Source: Paenibacillus elgii NBRC 100335
GTDB taxonomy: Bacteria > Bacillota > Bacilli > Paenibacillales > NBRC-103111
NCBI RefSeq assembly: GCF_004000865.1
Contig: NZ_BIMB01000004.1
Location: 186,001-250,000 of the forward strand
Direction of reading: 5' to 3'
Length of the DNA: 64,000 nucleotides
This document shows positions 47,504 through 55,937 of this stretch, piece after piece; the first letter of the stretch is position 1; each line of letters starts with the position of its first letter. The notes beneath the pieces are model-generated. The model did not search any database, was not told where the DNA came from, and worked only from the letters and a program-made list of their open reading frames with translations. A program made the position numbers and the translations under genes.

Positions 47504-48655
47504 TTAAAAAATCCGATTCCGCCAGCCGAGCAGCTTCGCTATAGCTTCCACGTAATAATAATCGCCGTAGATCAACGAAACGTCGATATTTTGCCAGGCC
47601 GGCTTGTTGCCCGTGCCTGCGAGCAAAATGCCCTCGTGCTCCGGACGGTCCCACGTCGCGTAATGCTGCGTCAGCGAGAGCAAAATGCGCTCCGCCGCGC
47701 GGCGGTACACGGCGCCCTCTGCCCCCGGGAGCGCCGCGCCCAGCTCGATCAGCCCGGAAACGGCGCACGTCGCCGCGGACGTATCGCGAGGCTCGCCGTC
47801 GAGCGGGTCGGCGGCGCGGAAATCCCAATGCGGCACGTGGTCATCCGGCAGGCAGGCAAGGAAGTAATGCGCCACCTGCTGCGCCGCATACAAATACCGC
47901 TTGTCACCCGTGTAGCGGTACGTGTTCGCCATGCCATGCAGCGCCCACGAAGCGCCGCGGCTCCAGGACGAGTCCGGCCCGTGGCCTTGGCCGCCGAGCG
48001 GCTCGATCAGCTCGCCCGTCTGCGGATCGAAGCTGAGAATATGGTTCACCGAGCCGTCCGGGCGAATGAACTTATCCACCACCGTATCGGCATGCGCTCT
48101 GGCGATATGGTCAAAACGAGGATCGCCGATCTCCTGCGCCGCCCAGAACAAGATCGACAGGTTCATCGACGAATCGACGATCGACCAGCCGATTTTGTCT
48201 TGATTCCACGCGCGCAGGAAGCTACCCGCAATATTGAACCGTCCCGCGAGGAAGTTCGCGGCCTGCAAGCCGCGGCGCTTGGCGTCCTTGTCGCCGGTCA
48301 GCTTGTATTTGATAACGGAAGTAGGAAGAAACTGGAACCCCACATCGTGGTGGAAATTATTATCTTGAATTGTTTTTTGCTCGAACTTTTCGTCCCAAGA
48401 CCATGCCGCTTCCCGGTAGTGCTCTTTTCCGGTCATATCGTACATGATCCACAGAATGCCCGGCCAGAAGCCGGCCGTCCACCAATCCAGCCGCATATCG
48501 TCGTACAGGCCGTCGGCTTTGGCCACGTGCGGCGATTTCTCTCCAAGCTGCCCGATCATCCGGTCCACCTTTACCTGCAAAGCGTCCCAAATCGCCGGGA
48601 GCGCCGCCTTCAAGTCGGACGCCTGCGTCCATTTGCTCGTATCGATCGCTGTCAT
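47504..48655 (-). CDS. GH88 unsaturated glucuronyl hydrolase
   Basis: 383 residues with GAGGAGGAG upstream of the ATG. It is an (alpha/alpha)6-barrel hydrolase that removes 4,5-unsaturated uronic acid from lyase products of pectin-like or glycosaminoglycan-like polymers, in the cytoplasm (no signal peptide). Family segments: LDWWTAGFWPGILWIMYD, DVGFQFLPTS, GWSIVDSSMNLSILFWAA with the catalytic Asp, and SSWSRGASWALHGMANTYRYT with the second Asp. It follows the GH2 gene by 21 bases in one operon. Confidence 0.93.
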   Translation of the reverse strand: MTAIDTSKWTQASDLKAALPAIWDALQVKVDRMIGQLGEKSPHVAKADGLYDDMRLDWWTAGFWPGILWIMYDMTGKEHYREAAWSWDEKFEQKTIQDNNFHHDVGFQFLPTSVIKYKLTGDKDAKRRGLQAANFLAGRFNIAGSFLRAWNQDKIGWSIVDSSMNLSILFWAAQEIGDPRFDHIARAHADTVVDKFIRPDGSVNHILSFDPQTGELIEPLGGQGHGPDSSWSRGASWALHGMANTYRYTGDKRYLYAAQQVAHYFLACLPDDHVPHWDFRAADPLDGEPRDTSAATCAVSGLIELGAALPGAEGAVYRRAAERILLSLTQHYATWDRPEHEGILLAGTGNKPAWQNIDVSLIYGDYYYVEAIAKLLGWRNRIF

Positions 48656-48676
48656 GCGTAAACTCCTCCTCTGGAA

Positions 48677-51178
48677 TTAAATCGTAATAAATGCCGTAGC
48701 CATCCCTTCGCACGCCGCGCTGACGACCGACACCCGCGGATGCCCTGCCCCGGACTTTCCGCTGTCGCCGGTAAGCGACGCAGCCGGACCTCCGGCCGTA
48801 ACGAAGTCCGTGACCGAGATGCCCGCCGGCAAACCGCCCTGCGGATCGACGTAAATCCCGGCCAGCCCCGTGGCGAGCTGAACCAGCCGCGAACCGCGGA
48901 TCGTGCCGAGACCGTCCAGCAGCCGGCCGTCTCCCGCAAGACCGAAGCGGACGAAGTTCGCCGCATCGGGGCAGAACACACCATGGGCATCGTAGGCCCG
49001 TGCTTCCACATAAACCCGCCCGTCCTCCTGCGGCTCGGCCGTAAGCCGCAGCTCCGTAGGAGCTCCCCAGACTGCCGTCTGGTATTCGAAGGTCAGCTCG
49101 TCTTCCACGGTTACGCCGTCTTTTACCGCAACGACCTTCACATGATTCATGCCCGATTCCAGGGCCGTCTCCCAACGCAAGCCTGCTGCAGGGAAATTTT
49201 GCGAATCGCGCTTCCTCACGCCGAGGCTCTGCCCATTCAGGAACAGCTCCGCCTCCACGCAGTTGGAATACACCTTGATCGTCTTCCGTTCGTCCGGAGC
49301 GCCCCAACGTACCGGCATGGAATGACCGTAAATGTGGGCCATCGGCTCCGTCGCCCAATACGATTGGAAGACGTAGTAGGCTTCTTTTTTCGTAAAATCG
49401 CGCTCGACGATCCCCTTCATGTTCAAATACGGAATCGGCGAGTCTGGACGCACCGGCGTCGCAAAATCTTTAAACGACCACTGCGCCGCCCCGGTCAGCC
49501 AATCCATGTGCTCCTGCGACTTCAAATACCAGTCGATCATTTCGCAAAAATACGTCTCTGACCAGTCGCCGTCCCGGGAGACGCGCGGCTCGCCGCCGGT
49601 CAGCAGGTAGTCGCCGTCGCGCTCGTCTGTCGTGCCGTTGCCACGGGGAATAAATTCGAAGCCCGTGTACGTCTTCTCCACATGACGGGTCGGCAAATTG
49701 TCCGCGCCCCACTCCATATGGAAGAACGAGCGCACATTGTCGAACGCCGAGCGGCAGCTCGCTTCGTAATCGGTGTAAATGCCGCGGTACCAGCCCGCCC
49801 AGATGGAAGGCGAGTACACGTCGACGATGTCTTTGCAAAACTCGCAGCGGCGAATCGAGGTCAACCGGCTTGGGTCAAGCTGATGTGACAGGTCGTGGAG
49901 CTCCTTCATGAAGCGGCGGATGTCTTCCTGATCGAAATAGTCGAAATCGCATTCCCAATCATTCTCGTTGCCGAGACCCCACAGAATGACCGACGGATGA
50001 TTGTAATGCTGCTCGATCATCGCCGTCAGCATGTCCCGGCACTGCTGCCTGTAGCTGTCGCCGCCAAGACCGCCGCGGCACCACGGGATTTCCTCCCAGA
50101 CGAGAATGCCCAGCTCATCACACAGCTCCAACACGATTCGCGACTGCTGATAGTGGCCGAGGCGAATGAAGTTTGCGCCCATCTCCTTGATGAGCTGCAT
50201 CTCGCAGCGGATCATCTCCTCCGTCATCGCCGGTCCGACGCCCGCATGATCCTCATGCCGATGCGTCCCGCGAAGCAGAAGCCGCTCGCCGTTCAGCTTG
50301 AACGGACCGTGCTCGACGAACTCGAAATACCGGACGCCGAACCGTTCCGCAAGCTCCGTCTCGCCATGCACGCTTTCCGCCCGGACGGTGCAGCCGTACA
50401 GGTACGGGTCGTCCGTGCTCCACAGGTGCGGATCGGCCAGCTCGTAGACCGCGAGTTCCTTCTCGCCCTCCCAAGGCAGGCAGCTCACGCTCGATTCCGC
50501 AAGCACGTCTCCTGCGCGGTCCGTCAGCCGAATCGTCAGCTTGAGGCTCTCCCGCTGCGCGTTCGGATTGTACAGCTTGGCTCTGACCTTCACGGTACAG
50601 CTCTGCTTCCCGTCCCCCGCCACCAAACGGCTCGTATCCGCTTCCACATGAACCCGCGCGAGCGACACGGCAGGCACATACACGAGATTCAAGTACCGGT
50701 AAATGCCCCCATACAGGTTAAAATCGCTCGCGTCCGACGGAATCGTCTCCAGCTCCCGGCTATTATCGCACGCAACCGCTACCGGGACCAGCCCTTGATA
50801 TCGCTCAATGCTCGTTGCCTCGGCCGCCGCCTCGGTGATGTCGACCGTGAACTCGTCGTAGCCTCCGAGATGCGAACCGACCTTGCTCGTATACACATAG
50901 ACAACCGTACGCTGTCCGGCGCCTTCGAAATGCAGCAGCGTCCGCCCGTTCGGATACGGATTGTTTACCGCCAATTTCGTCCGGTACCAACCCTGTCCCT
51001 GATAATATTTACCGTCAGGGTCCATCACGTCGAGCGCGTTGTACGTATGCGGCAGCTCCACTTTATGCCACGGCACATTGTAATGATTTTGAAGCTTGTC
51101 GGCCCGCCATACTTCCCACGGACCGCCGAGGCTGCCCCGGTAATGCTCCCATCCTTCGACTAACCGCTGTTTGATCAT
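48677..51178 (-). CDS. GH2 glycoside hydrolase (beta-galactosidase/beta-glucuronidase type)
   Basis: 833 residues from the ATG at 51178; the frame extends 40 residues upstream without support. Domain order is that of GH2: sugar-binding jelly roll (about 45-190), immunoglobulin-like domain (200-310), TIM barrel (310-620) and C-terminal beta domains. The acid/base Glu lies in VILWGLGNENDW near residue 401 and the nucleophile Glu in SFFHMEWG near 485. No signal peptide, so it acts inside the cell on imported oligosaccharides. With the GH88 gene it forms a small operon for degrading uronic-acid-containing glycans. Specificity is not readable. A divergent AraC regulator flanks it. Confidence 0.93.
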   Translation of the reverse strand: MIKQRLVEGWEHYRGSLGGPWEVWRADKLQNHYNVPWHKVELPHTYNALDVMDPDGKYYQGQGWYRTKLAVNNPYPNGRTLLHFEGAGQRTVVYVYTSKVGSHLGGYDEFTVDITEAAAEATSIERYQGLVPVAVACDNSRELETIPSDASDFNLYGGIYRYLNLVYVPAVSLARVHVEADTSRLVAGDGKQSCTVKVRAKLYNPNAQRESLKLTIRLTDRAGDVLAESSVSCLPWEGEKELAVYELADPHLWSTDDPYLYGCTVRAESVHGETELAERFGVRYFEFVEHGPFKLNGERLLLRGTHRHEDHAGVGPAMTEEMIRCEMQLIKEMGANFIRLGHYQQSRIVLELCDELGILVWEEIPWCRGGLGGDSYRQQCRDMLTAMIEQHYNHPSVILWGLGNENDWECDFDYFDQEDIRRFMKELHDLSHQLDPSRLTSIRRCEFCKDIVDVYSPSIWAGWYRGIYTDYEASCRSAFDNVRSFFHMEWGADNLPTRHVEKTYTGFEFIPRGNGTTDERDGDYLLTGGEPRVSRDGDWSETYFCEMIDWYLKSQEHMDWLTGAAQWSFKDFATPVRPDSPIPYLNMKGIVERDFTKKEAYYVFQSYWATEPMAHIYGHSMPVRWGAPDERKTIKVYSNCVEAELFLNGQSLGVRKRDSQNFPAAGLRWETALESGMNHVKVVAVKDGVTVEDELTFEYQTAVWGAPTELRLTAEPQEDGRVYVEARAYDAHGVFCPDAANFVRFGLAGDGRLLDGLGTIRGSRLVQLATGLAGIYVDPQGGLPAGISVTDFVTAGGPAASLTGDSGKSGAGHPRVSVVSAACEGMATAFITI

Positions 51179-51296
51179 TGTGAGGCCATCCCTTTCGAAC
51201 CAATAAAATATGCTTTCAGCATAACAAAAAAAACGCCCGCAAAGTTTGGCGCTCTTATGATAAAATGTTGCTATATTACGGTGGAGGTCCATGCGC

Positions 51297-52193
51297 ATGA
51301 AGCAGATGAACTACTTGAATCTGAATCGTCATCCCGTGCAGCTATCATTTTACAAAGACCGGACGAACGAGTTCGTCGAAATCTACCACGCGCATCAGGG
51401 AATGGAGCTTTTATATGTCCATGAAGGGCAAGGAACGGCCGTTGTAGAACAACAAATTTTCCAGATGTCGCCCGGCACCGTCTTTTGCTTCAAGCCGTTT
51501 CAGCTGCATCGCATCCGGATCGGCGAGCTGCCCAAGCAGCCGTACGTACGCTCCTTGTTCGTCTTCGAGCCTGCCGTGCTCGACGAAACACTCGCTCCGT
51601 TTCCCGGACTTCGGGCTTTTTTCCAATCGCTGTGGAAAGACCCGCTGGCCCCCCAAGTGTACCGGACGCCGGACCCCGCCGCCATGAACGCGCTGCTCCG
51701 CTCCCATCTTCCCCGCCTTGCGCCCAAGGAAAATGCCGAGCTGCTGCTGGAAGAGCAGCTGCTGTTCCTGACCGCGTTCGTGCATCACTTGAAATCGGCG
51801 GCGGAACCGGCCGGCTCACCGCTAAAGGAGCAACCATCACTGCCTAAAGCATCGGCCACCGCCGAGAAAATTATGGCTTGGATCGAAAAGCATTACATGG
51901 AGCCCTTCGAGCTGGAACGGCTCGCGCAGGAGATTCATTTGTCCCCGAATCACGTATCCGCCGTCTTCCGTCAATCGGTAGGTAGCAGCATCACCGAATA
52001 TTTGACGGCTCGCCGCATCCGGCAAGCGTGCTGGCTGCTGCGGACCACCGACAAGCCGGTGCAGGACATCGGCCGCGCGGTCGGGCTTGGCAATTTCTCA
52101 TATTTTTGCCAACTGTTCAAGAAGCAGGTCGGCCTTACGCCGAACCGGTTCAAACGGGAGCCGTACGAAGCAGACAGCAAACGGAAATCTTAA
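51297..52193 (+). CDS. AraC-family regulator, divergent from the GH2-GH88 operon
   Basis: 298 residues from the ATG at 51297, nine bases after GGAGG; an ATG six bases earlier is too close to it. Cupin-type sensor in the first 90 residues (FVEIYHAHQGMELLYVHEGQGTAVVE, SPGTVFCFKPFQLHRI). The C-terminal DNA-binding domain holds two helix-turn-helix units (FELERLAQEIHLSPNHVSAVFRQSVG, VQDIGRAVGLGNFSYFCQLFKKQVGLTPNRFKR). The 118-base divergent gap points to control of the GH2-GH88 operon. Confidence 0.92.
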   Translation: MKQMNYLNLNRHPVQLSFYKDRTNEFVEIYHAHQGMELLYVHEGQGTAVVEQQIFQMSPGTVFCFKPFQLHRIRIGELPKQPYVRSLFVFEPAVLDETLAPFPGLRAFFQSLWKDPLAPQVYRTPDPAAMNALLRSHLPRLAPKENAELLLEEQLLFLTAFVHHLKSAAEPAGSPLKEQPSLPKASATAEKIMAWIEKHYMEPFELERLAQEIHLSPNHVSAVFRQSVGSSITEYLTARRIRQACWLLRTTDKPVQDIGRAVGLGNFSYFCQLFKKQVGLTPNRFKREPYEADSKRKS

Positions 52194-52305
52194 TCTTTGG
52201 ATGGAACGCGGTGCGCCCAAGGATGGCGTTCCTTTTCCTGACATGCTATACTTTAAAAGGGCTCACGGGCCTTTTGACTTTAACGAATTCCGAGGTATTT
52301 CTTTC

Positions 52306-52347
52306 ATGTGCATCCATATGTGCGTTCAATTCATGCGTTTACGGTAA
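52306..52347 (+). CDS. Erm leader peptide (MRLR type)
   Basis: A 13-codon frame, MCIHMCVQFMRLR, starts ten bases after a GAGG ribosome site and ends 109 bases before the rRNA methylase gene. The terminal M-R-L-R is the macrolide-dependent ribosome-stalling motif of the ErmD leader. A stalled ribosome would sit at the base of the downstream hairpin (52352-52418) and prevent it from forming. Too short for ordinary gene calling, but motif, place and hairpin agree. Confidence 0.75.
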   Translation: MCIHMCVQFMRLR

Positions 52348-52351
52348 TCTG

Positions 52352-52418
52352 AGGTACAGAACACGTATTCCCGGCTGAAAAAGCTTTTGGCCCGGGTTTA
52401 TTTGTGCTGTACCTTTTT
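52352..52418 (+). promoter_or_regulatory. Transcription attenuator before the erm-type gene
   Basis: aggtacag (52352-52359) pairs with ctgtacct (52407-52414), extended by cac/gtg, with an inner cccgg/ccggg stem. A T-run (52414-52418) follows, making an intrinsic terminator just after the leader peptide. This is the form of ErmK/ErmD-type attenuation: drug-stalled ribosomes on the leader let transcription read on. Confidence 0.7.
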
Positions 52419-52456
52419 CATTCCCACAAAACGAATGAATGAGGTGCATATTTGTC

Positions 52457-53308
52457 ATGCCAAAAAACAAACGTCCGTCCCGTCAAGCGGGGCGTTTTAC
52501 CCCTTCCAACTTTTCAGGCCAACACCTGATCCGCGATAAATCGCTTGTCCGCCGCATGATCGAGCTTGCCCGACTCTCGCCTCAGCCGCTTATGCTGGAC
52601 ATCGGGGCGGGAGCCGGCGCGTTGACGCTTCCGCTCGCCCAAGAAGGCTGGCAGGTGCTTGCCATCGAAAACGACCCCCGTTTCGCCGAGAAGCTCCGCG
52701 GCAAGCTGAGAGAAGCGGAAGGCATCCGGATCGTCGAGGCCGACTTCCTGGAAATGCCGCTCCCCCGCAAGCCTTTTGGCGTTGTAGCTAACATCCCTTT
52801 TGCCATCACGTCGTCAGTGCTCGGCAAGCTGATGGAACATCCCGCCGTCCCGTTTCGGCATGGCGTGCTGATCGTCGAGCTTGGGGTAGCCCGCCGCTTT
52901 ACGGCCGATCCGGTCACGCATGCTCGCATCCTCGGATGGCGCATGCAGTTCGATCTGAAGCTCGCCGAGCCGGTATCGCCCGACTGCTTCTCGCCCCCGC
53001 CCCGGGTACAATGTGCGATCTTGACCGTACGCCGCAAAAAGGAGCCGCTCGTGCGGCCGAGCGACCACGCCCGCTTCATGGGACTCGTCACGCAAGCGCT
53101 CCGGGTGCCCGGCGCCCCGTTGCACGCCGCGCTCGGCCTTCGGTTCACCCCGGCGCAGCTCAAGCATCTCGTCAAGCTGCTGCGGGTGGACCGGAGCGCC
53201 CCAATCGGCGCCTTGAACGAGCGGCAGTGGGCTGCCGTCTTCGAGACGATGATCCGCTATGTCGAGCCTTACCGGTGGCCCAAGGCAGGCGGCATGTCCA
53301 AGCGATGA
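52457..53308 (+). CDS. Erm-type 23S rRNA adenine-N6 methyltransferase
   Basis: 283 residues from the ATG at 52457, ten bases after GAGGTG; the ATG at 52439 lies before that site. It belongs to the Erm/KsgA family: FSGQHLIRD, SAM-binding LDIGAGAGALTLPL, VLAIENDPRF, and the catalytic NIPF in VVANIPFAITSSVL. Erm enzymes dimethylate A2058 of 23S rRNA and give resistance to macrolides, lincosamides and streptogramin B. The Erm rather than KsgA assignment rests on NIPF and the leader upstream. The C-terminus is unusually basic. It is chromosomal and has neighbour-like base composition, so it may be intrinsic. Confidence 0.85.
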   Translation: MPKNKRPSRQAGRFTPSNFSGQHLIRDKSLVRRMIELARLSPQPLMLDIGAGAGALTLPLAQEGWQVLAIENDPRFAEKLRGKLREAEGIRIVEADFLEMPLPRKPFGVVANIPFAITSSVLGKLMEHPAVPFRHGVLIVELGVARRFTADPVTHARILGWRMQFDLKLAEPVSPDCFSPPPRVQCAILTVRRKKEPLVRPSDHARFMGLVTQALRVPGAPLHAALGLRFTPAQLKHLVKLLRVDRSAPIGALNERQWAAVFETMIRYVEPYRWPKAGGMSKR

Positions 53309-53450
53309 GCAGCGGTCTCTTCCGGAATTGCCGAGTAAGTGAGCCTACCAAGGTATGACATTGACAATTTTGCCAATACTACGAACATTGTCCGAACCGG
53401 CTGGAAACAGCCGGTCATCCTATCCTGAAACACCGAAGGGAGAAGCTACA

Positions 53451-54131
53451 ATGGCTCAACAATCCGCAGCTCGTGGCGGAACGGGGACCAACTGGCTGAT
53501 GGACCCGGATATCCCTTTTTCCCGCAACATCATCCTGCATCTGCTGCTCGCGGTTTTTGTTGTCTATTGGATCGTCATGGCGATCTCGCCGACCGACCGG
53601 ACCCAATGGCTGATGGAAAACGTGCTTGTCCTCGCGGCTTTTTTCACGCTGCTGTTTACGTACAAAGCGTTCCGCTTCTCGAATCTATCTTATTTGCTGA
53701 TTTTTCTATTCCTCTGCGCACATGTTTTCGCGGCTCATTACACGTATCAGAATACGCCGGTCGACCAATGGCTGAAAGCTTCGTTTCATTTTCAAAGAAG
53801 CTACTTCGACCGGGTCGTTCACTTCTTGTTCGGCCTGTGGCTTACCTACTGCCTTCGGGAACTGCTCATCCGGGCCGCAGGCTTGCGCAATTTCTGGTCA
53901 TACGGGATTCCGGTCATGACGATACTCGGGTTCAGCGCGTTGTTCGAAATTGTGGAGATGGGGGCTGCTGCCACGGCCGGACAAGCCGGAGCCGACTATC
54001 TCGGATTACAGGGCGATGTGTTCGATACCCAGAAAGATATGCTAATGGGACTCGTCGGCGCCTTGGTATCGATGGGGGCGCTCGCCATCATCCTGCGAAA
54101 AACGAAGCACACGGCGCCCTCACATTCCTGA
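53451..54131 (+). CDS. DUF2238 (YjdF-type) inner membrane protein
   Basis: 226 residues from the ATG at 53451 with GGGAGAAG upstream; the longer frame from 53355 is not supported. Six predicted membrane helices. The family signature region HYTYQNTPVD, then FHFQRSYFDRVVHFLFGLW and FEIVEMGA, then GDVFDTQKDMLMGLVGAL is complete. Function is unknown. A hairpin (accggctg/cagccggt, 53396-53415) lies in its leader; it has no T-run. Confidence 0.85.
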   Translation: MAQQSAARGGTGTNWLMDPDIPFSRNIILHLLLAVFVVYWIVMAISPTDRTQWLMENVLVLAAFFTLLFTYKAFRFSNLSYLLIFLFLCAHVFAAHYTYQNTPVDQWLKASFHFQRSYFDRVVHFLFGLWLTYCLRELLIRAAGLRNFWSYGIPVMTILGFSALFEIVEMGAAATAGQAGADYLGLQGDVFDTQKDMLMGLVGALVSMGALAIILRKTKHTAPSHS

Positions 54132-54197
54132 TCCAGCGTTCTGCAGCGGGGCCCGGCTTCTTCGGCTTCCGTCCCGCTTGCAGGGGCGCCCCAACGT

Positions 54198-55052
54198 CTA
54201 CTCCTCTGCCATCGGTCCGCGCCTTGCAAATTGCTTGCGGTATTCGCTCGGGGACAGACCGGTCTGCTTCTTGAAGACGCGGGAGAAATAGTACAGCTCA
54301 AGGCCGACCTTCTCAGCTACATCCGTCACCGTCCATTCGCTTGCGGACAGCAACTCCTTCGCTTTATCCATTCGCTTGCGGTTAATGTAGGCGATCGGGG
54401 AGAGCCCCAGCATTGTTTTGAAATACTGCATGAAGTAGTTGGGGTGAAAATGCACGAGCCGCGCCAGCTCTTCCACCGTGATCCGTTCCTGCAGATGCTC
54501 GTCTACGTAGTGGAGCACCGTGTTGATTTTTCCCGTTTCGGACATCGGCGCAAGCCGAAGCCCCCGCTCCCGCTCCAGCGCTCCTTCCATATACCCGGAA
54601 ACGATATCGAGCAGCACCGATTTGATGCGCAGCGGAGCCGTCAGCGACGGATTGTTGTACAGCCCGATCAAGTCCAGAAACTGCTTCTCAAGCCCAGCCT
54701 CGTCCCGCACGTCGATGCAGTGGGGCAGCTCCAGCATTTGAAACAGGTTCACGTCTCCCACCGTTGCCGTAAAATGGCACCAATATTTCCCGAAGCCATT
54801 GTCGCCGAGCCGGCCGAACGACAGCCGCATCCCTGCCGGCAGCAGCAACAATTGTCCCGGCTTCGGGTGATAGAGCCGATCACGCAGCCGAATCCACCCT
54901 TCCCCTTCGCGTATATAATAAAGCCGGTTCACATCCGGCAGCTCGTTGATGCTCCGCCAATTCGGCCCCACCTTGGAGTAGTAGGCCATCGTCACCGTCA
55001 TTTGCGTATTGTCCAAATAGCTGCGCATTCGTTGAAGCTGATTAGAGTCCAT
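54198..55052 (-). CDS. AraC-family regulator
   Basis: 284 residues. Cupin sensor at the N-terminus (PDVNRLYYIREGEGWIRLRDRLYHPKPGQLLLLPAGMRLSF) and a two-unit AraC DNA-binding domain (ITVEELARLVHFHPNYFMQYFKTMLG; VTDVAEKVGLELYYFSRVFKKQTGLSPSEYRKQF). Such regulators in Paenibacillaceae usually control adjacent sugar genes; none is adjacent, so the target is unknown. The ribosome site is weak. Confidence 0.9.
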   Translation of the reverse strand: MDSNQLQRMRSYLDNTQMTVTMAYYSKVGPNWRSINELPDVNRLYYIREGEGWIRLRDRLYHPKPGQLLLLPAGMRLSFGRLGDNGFGKYWCHFTATVGDVNLFQMLELPHCIDVRDEAGLEKQFLDLIGLYNNPSLTAPLRIKSVLLDIVSGYMEGALERERGLRLAPMSETGKINTVLHYVDEHLQERITVEELARLVHFHPNYFMQYFKTMLGLSPIAYINRKRMDKAKELLSASEWTVTDVAEKVGLELYYFSRVFKKQTGLSPSEYRKQFARRGPMAEE

Positions 55053-55089
55053 CGCAGAGCCGCTCCTCGCGCCGGAATGCTGCTTGGCG

Positions 55090-55626
55090 CTACATTTTTT
55101 TGATTAGTCGATCACACCAGTCCATATACAGGTGCTCATATCGAATGCCGAACTCGACGACCGAGATGGTGGCGGCAATCGGGTCTCTGCTGTCGGCCGT
55201 GGTCAGCATGGTCTCCAGCTCCTCGACCTTTTTTTCATACGCCGCCAGTCTTTCTTCATGCTGCCTCTTGGTTTCCTCGAGTCGTCCGATCATCCGCTCG
55301 GGATCGACAAGCCAAATATTGTAGGCCTTCAACAAAAAATCGTCGCGGATTCTCTCCAGCTCCCCCGCTTCGAGCGTCCATTGGATGAGGGCGTCCCGTC
55401 CGGCTTCCGTGATTTCGTACAATTTGCGGGCGGGGCGGTTAGCCTGCTGCTCGATGCCTTGCAGCTTGACCAGACCTTCTCCTTCCATTTTGGACAATTC
55501 GGGGTACACCTGATTACTGCCCACTTTCCAAAAGGGGCCGAACCGGTCGTTCATTTGTTGCTTGATATCGTAACCGCTTAAAGGCTCGCGCGCCAATAAG
55601 GAAAGCAATGCATAACGAATGGACAT
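55090..55626 (-). CDS. PadR-family transcriptional repressor
   Basis: 178 residues from the ATG at 55626, with AGAGGAG upstream; the frame runs 15 residues further without support. It has the PadR winged helix (SIRYALLSLLAREPLSGYDIKQQMNDRFGPFWKV, VYPELSKMEGEGLV) and a long C-terminal coiled coil (RLEETKRQHEERLAAYEKKVEELETM) for dimerisation, the PadR-s2 form. It is divergent from the hydrolase gene. Two identical palindromes between them are the likely operators. Confidence 0.92.
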   Translation of the reverse strand: MSIRYALLSLLAREPLSGYDIKQQMNDRFGPFWKVGSNQVYPELSKMEGEGLVKLQGIEQQANRPARKLYEITEAGRDALIQWTLEAGELERIRDDFLLKAYNIWLVDPERMIGRLEETKRQHEERLAAYEKKVEELETMLTTADSRDPIAATISVVEFGIRYEHLYMDWCDRLIKKM

Positions 55627-55677
55627 GAAGACAACTCCTCTGATTTGACCTTGATTCCTCCATATTACCACAATGCT

Positions 55678-55700
55678 GGATAGGTTAAAAATAACCTATT
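55678..55700. promoter_or_regulatory. PadR operator copy 1
   Basis: Contains the palindrome taggttaaaaataaccta (55681-55698). A 23-base identical copy lies at 55812-55834. It is 52 bases upstream of padR, so it probably serves autoregulation. Confidence 0.65.
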
Positions 55701-55811
55701 CCAGAGTGTTGAGAAAGTGTTCAAATGGGATAATAGAGGTTACGAGGGGGTGGGGTATCCACTTCCGTTTGCATCTCTATTTTTGTTAAAGTCCACTTTT
55801 TCAACAAGCTC
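55701..55811. repeat. Dispersed inverted-repeat element between the two operators
   Basis: Starts near ccagagtgttgagaaagtg and ends with cactttttcaacaagctc, with gggggtggggtat inside. Its ends match the ends of the larger copy at 57198-57472. The flanking 23-base direct repeats are the PadR operators. Confidence 0.6.
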
Positions 55812-55834
55812 GGATAGGTTAAAAATAACCTATT
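55812..55834. promoter_or_regulatory. PadR operator copy 2
   Basis: Same palindrome taggttaaaaataaccta (55815-55832), on the hydrolase side. A weaker related sequence (taggttaattttgactta) lies near 55874. Confidence 0.65.
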
Positions 55835-55937
55835 TTTTATTTACAAAGAAAAGCTATTGAGTTATATTTGACCTAGGTTAATTTTGACTTATAAAATGAC
55901 TAACCTTAACCAAACCGTGACAAAGGAGAAATTTGTG

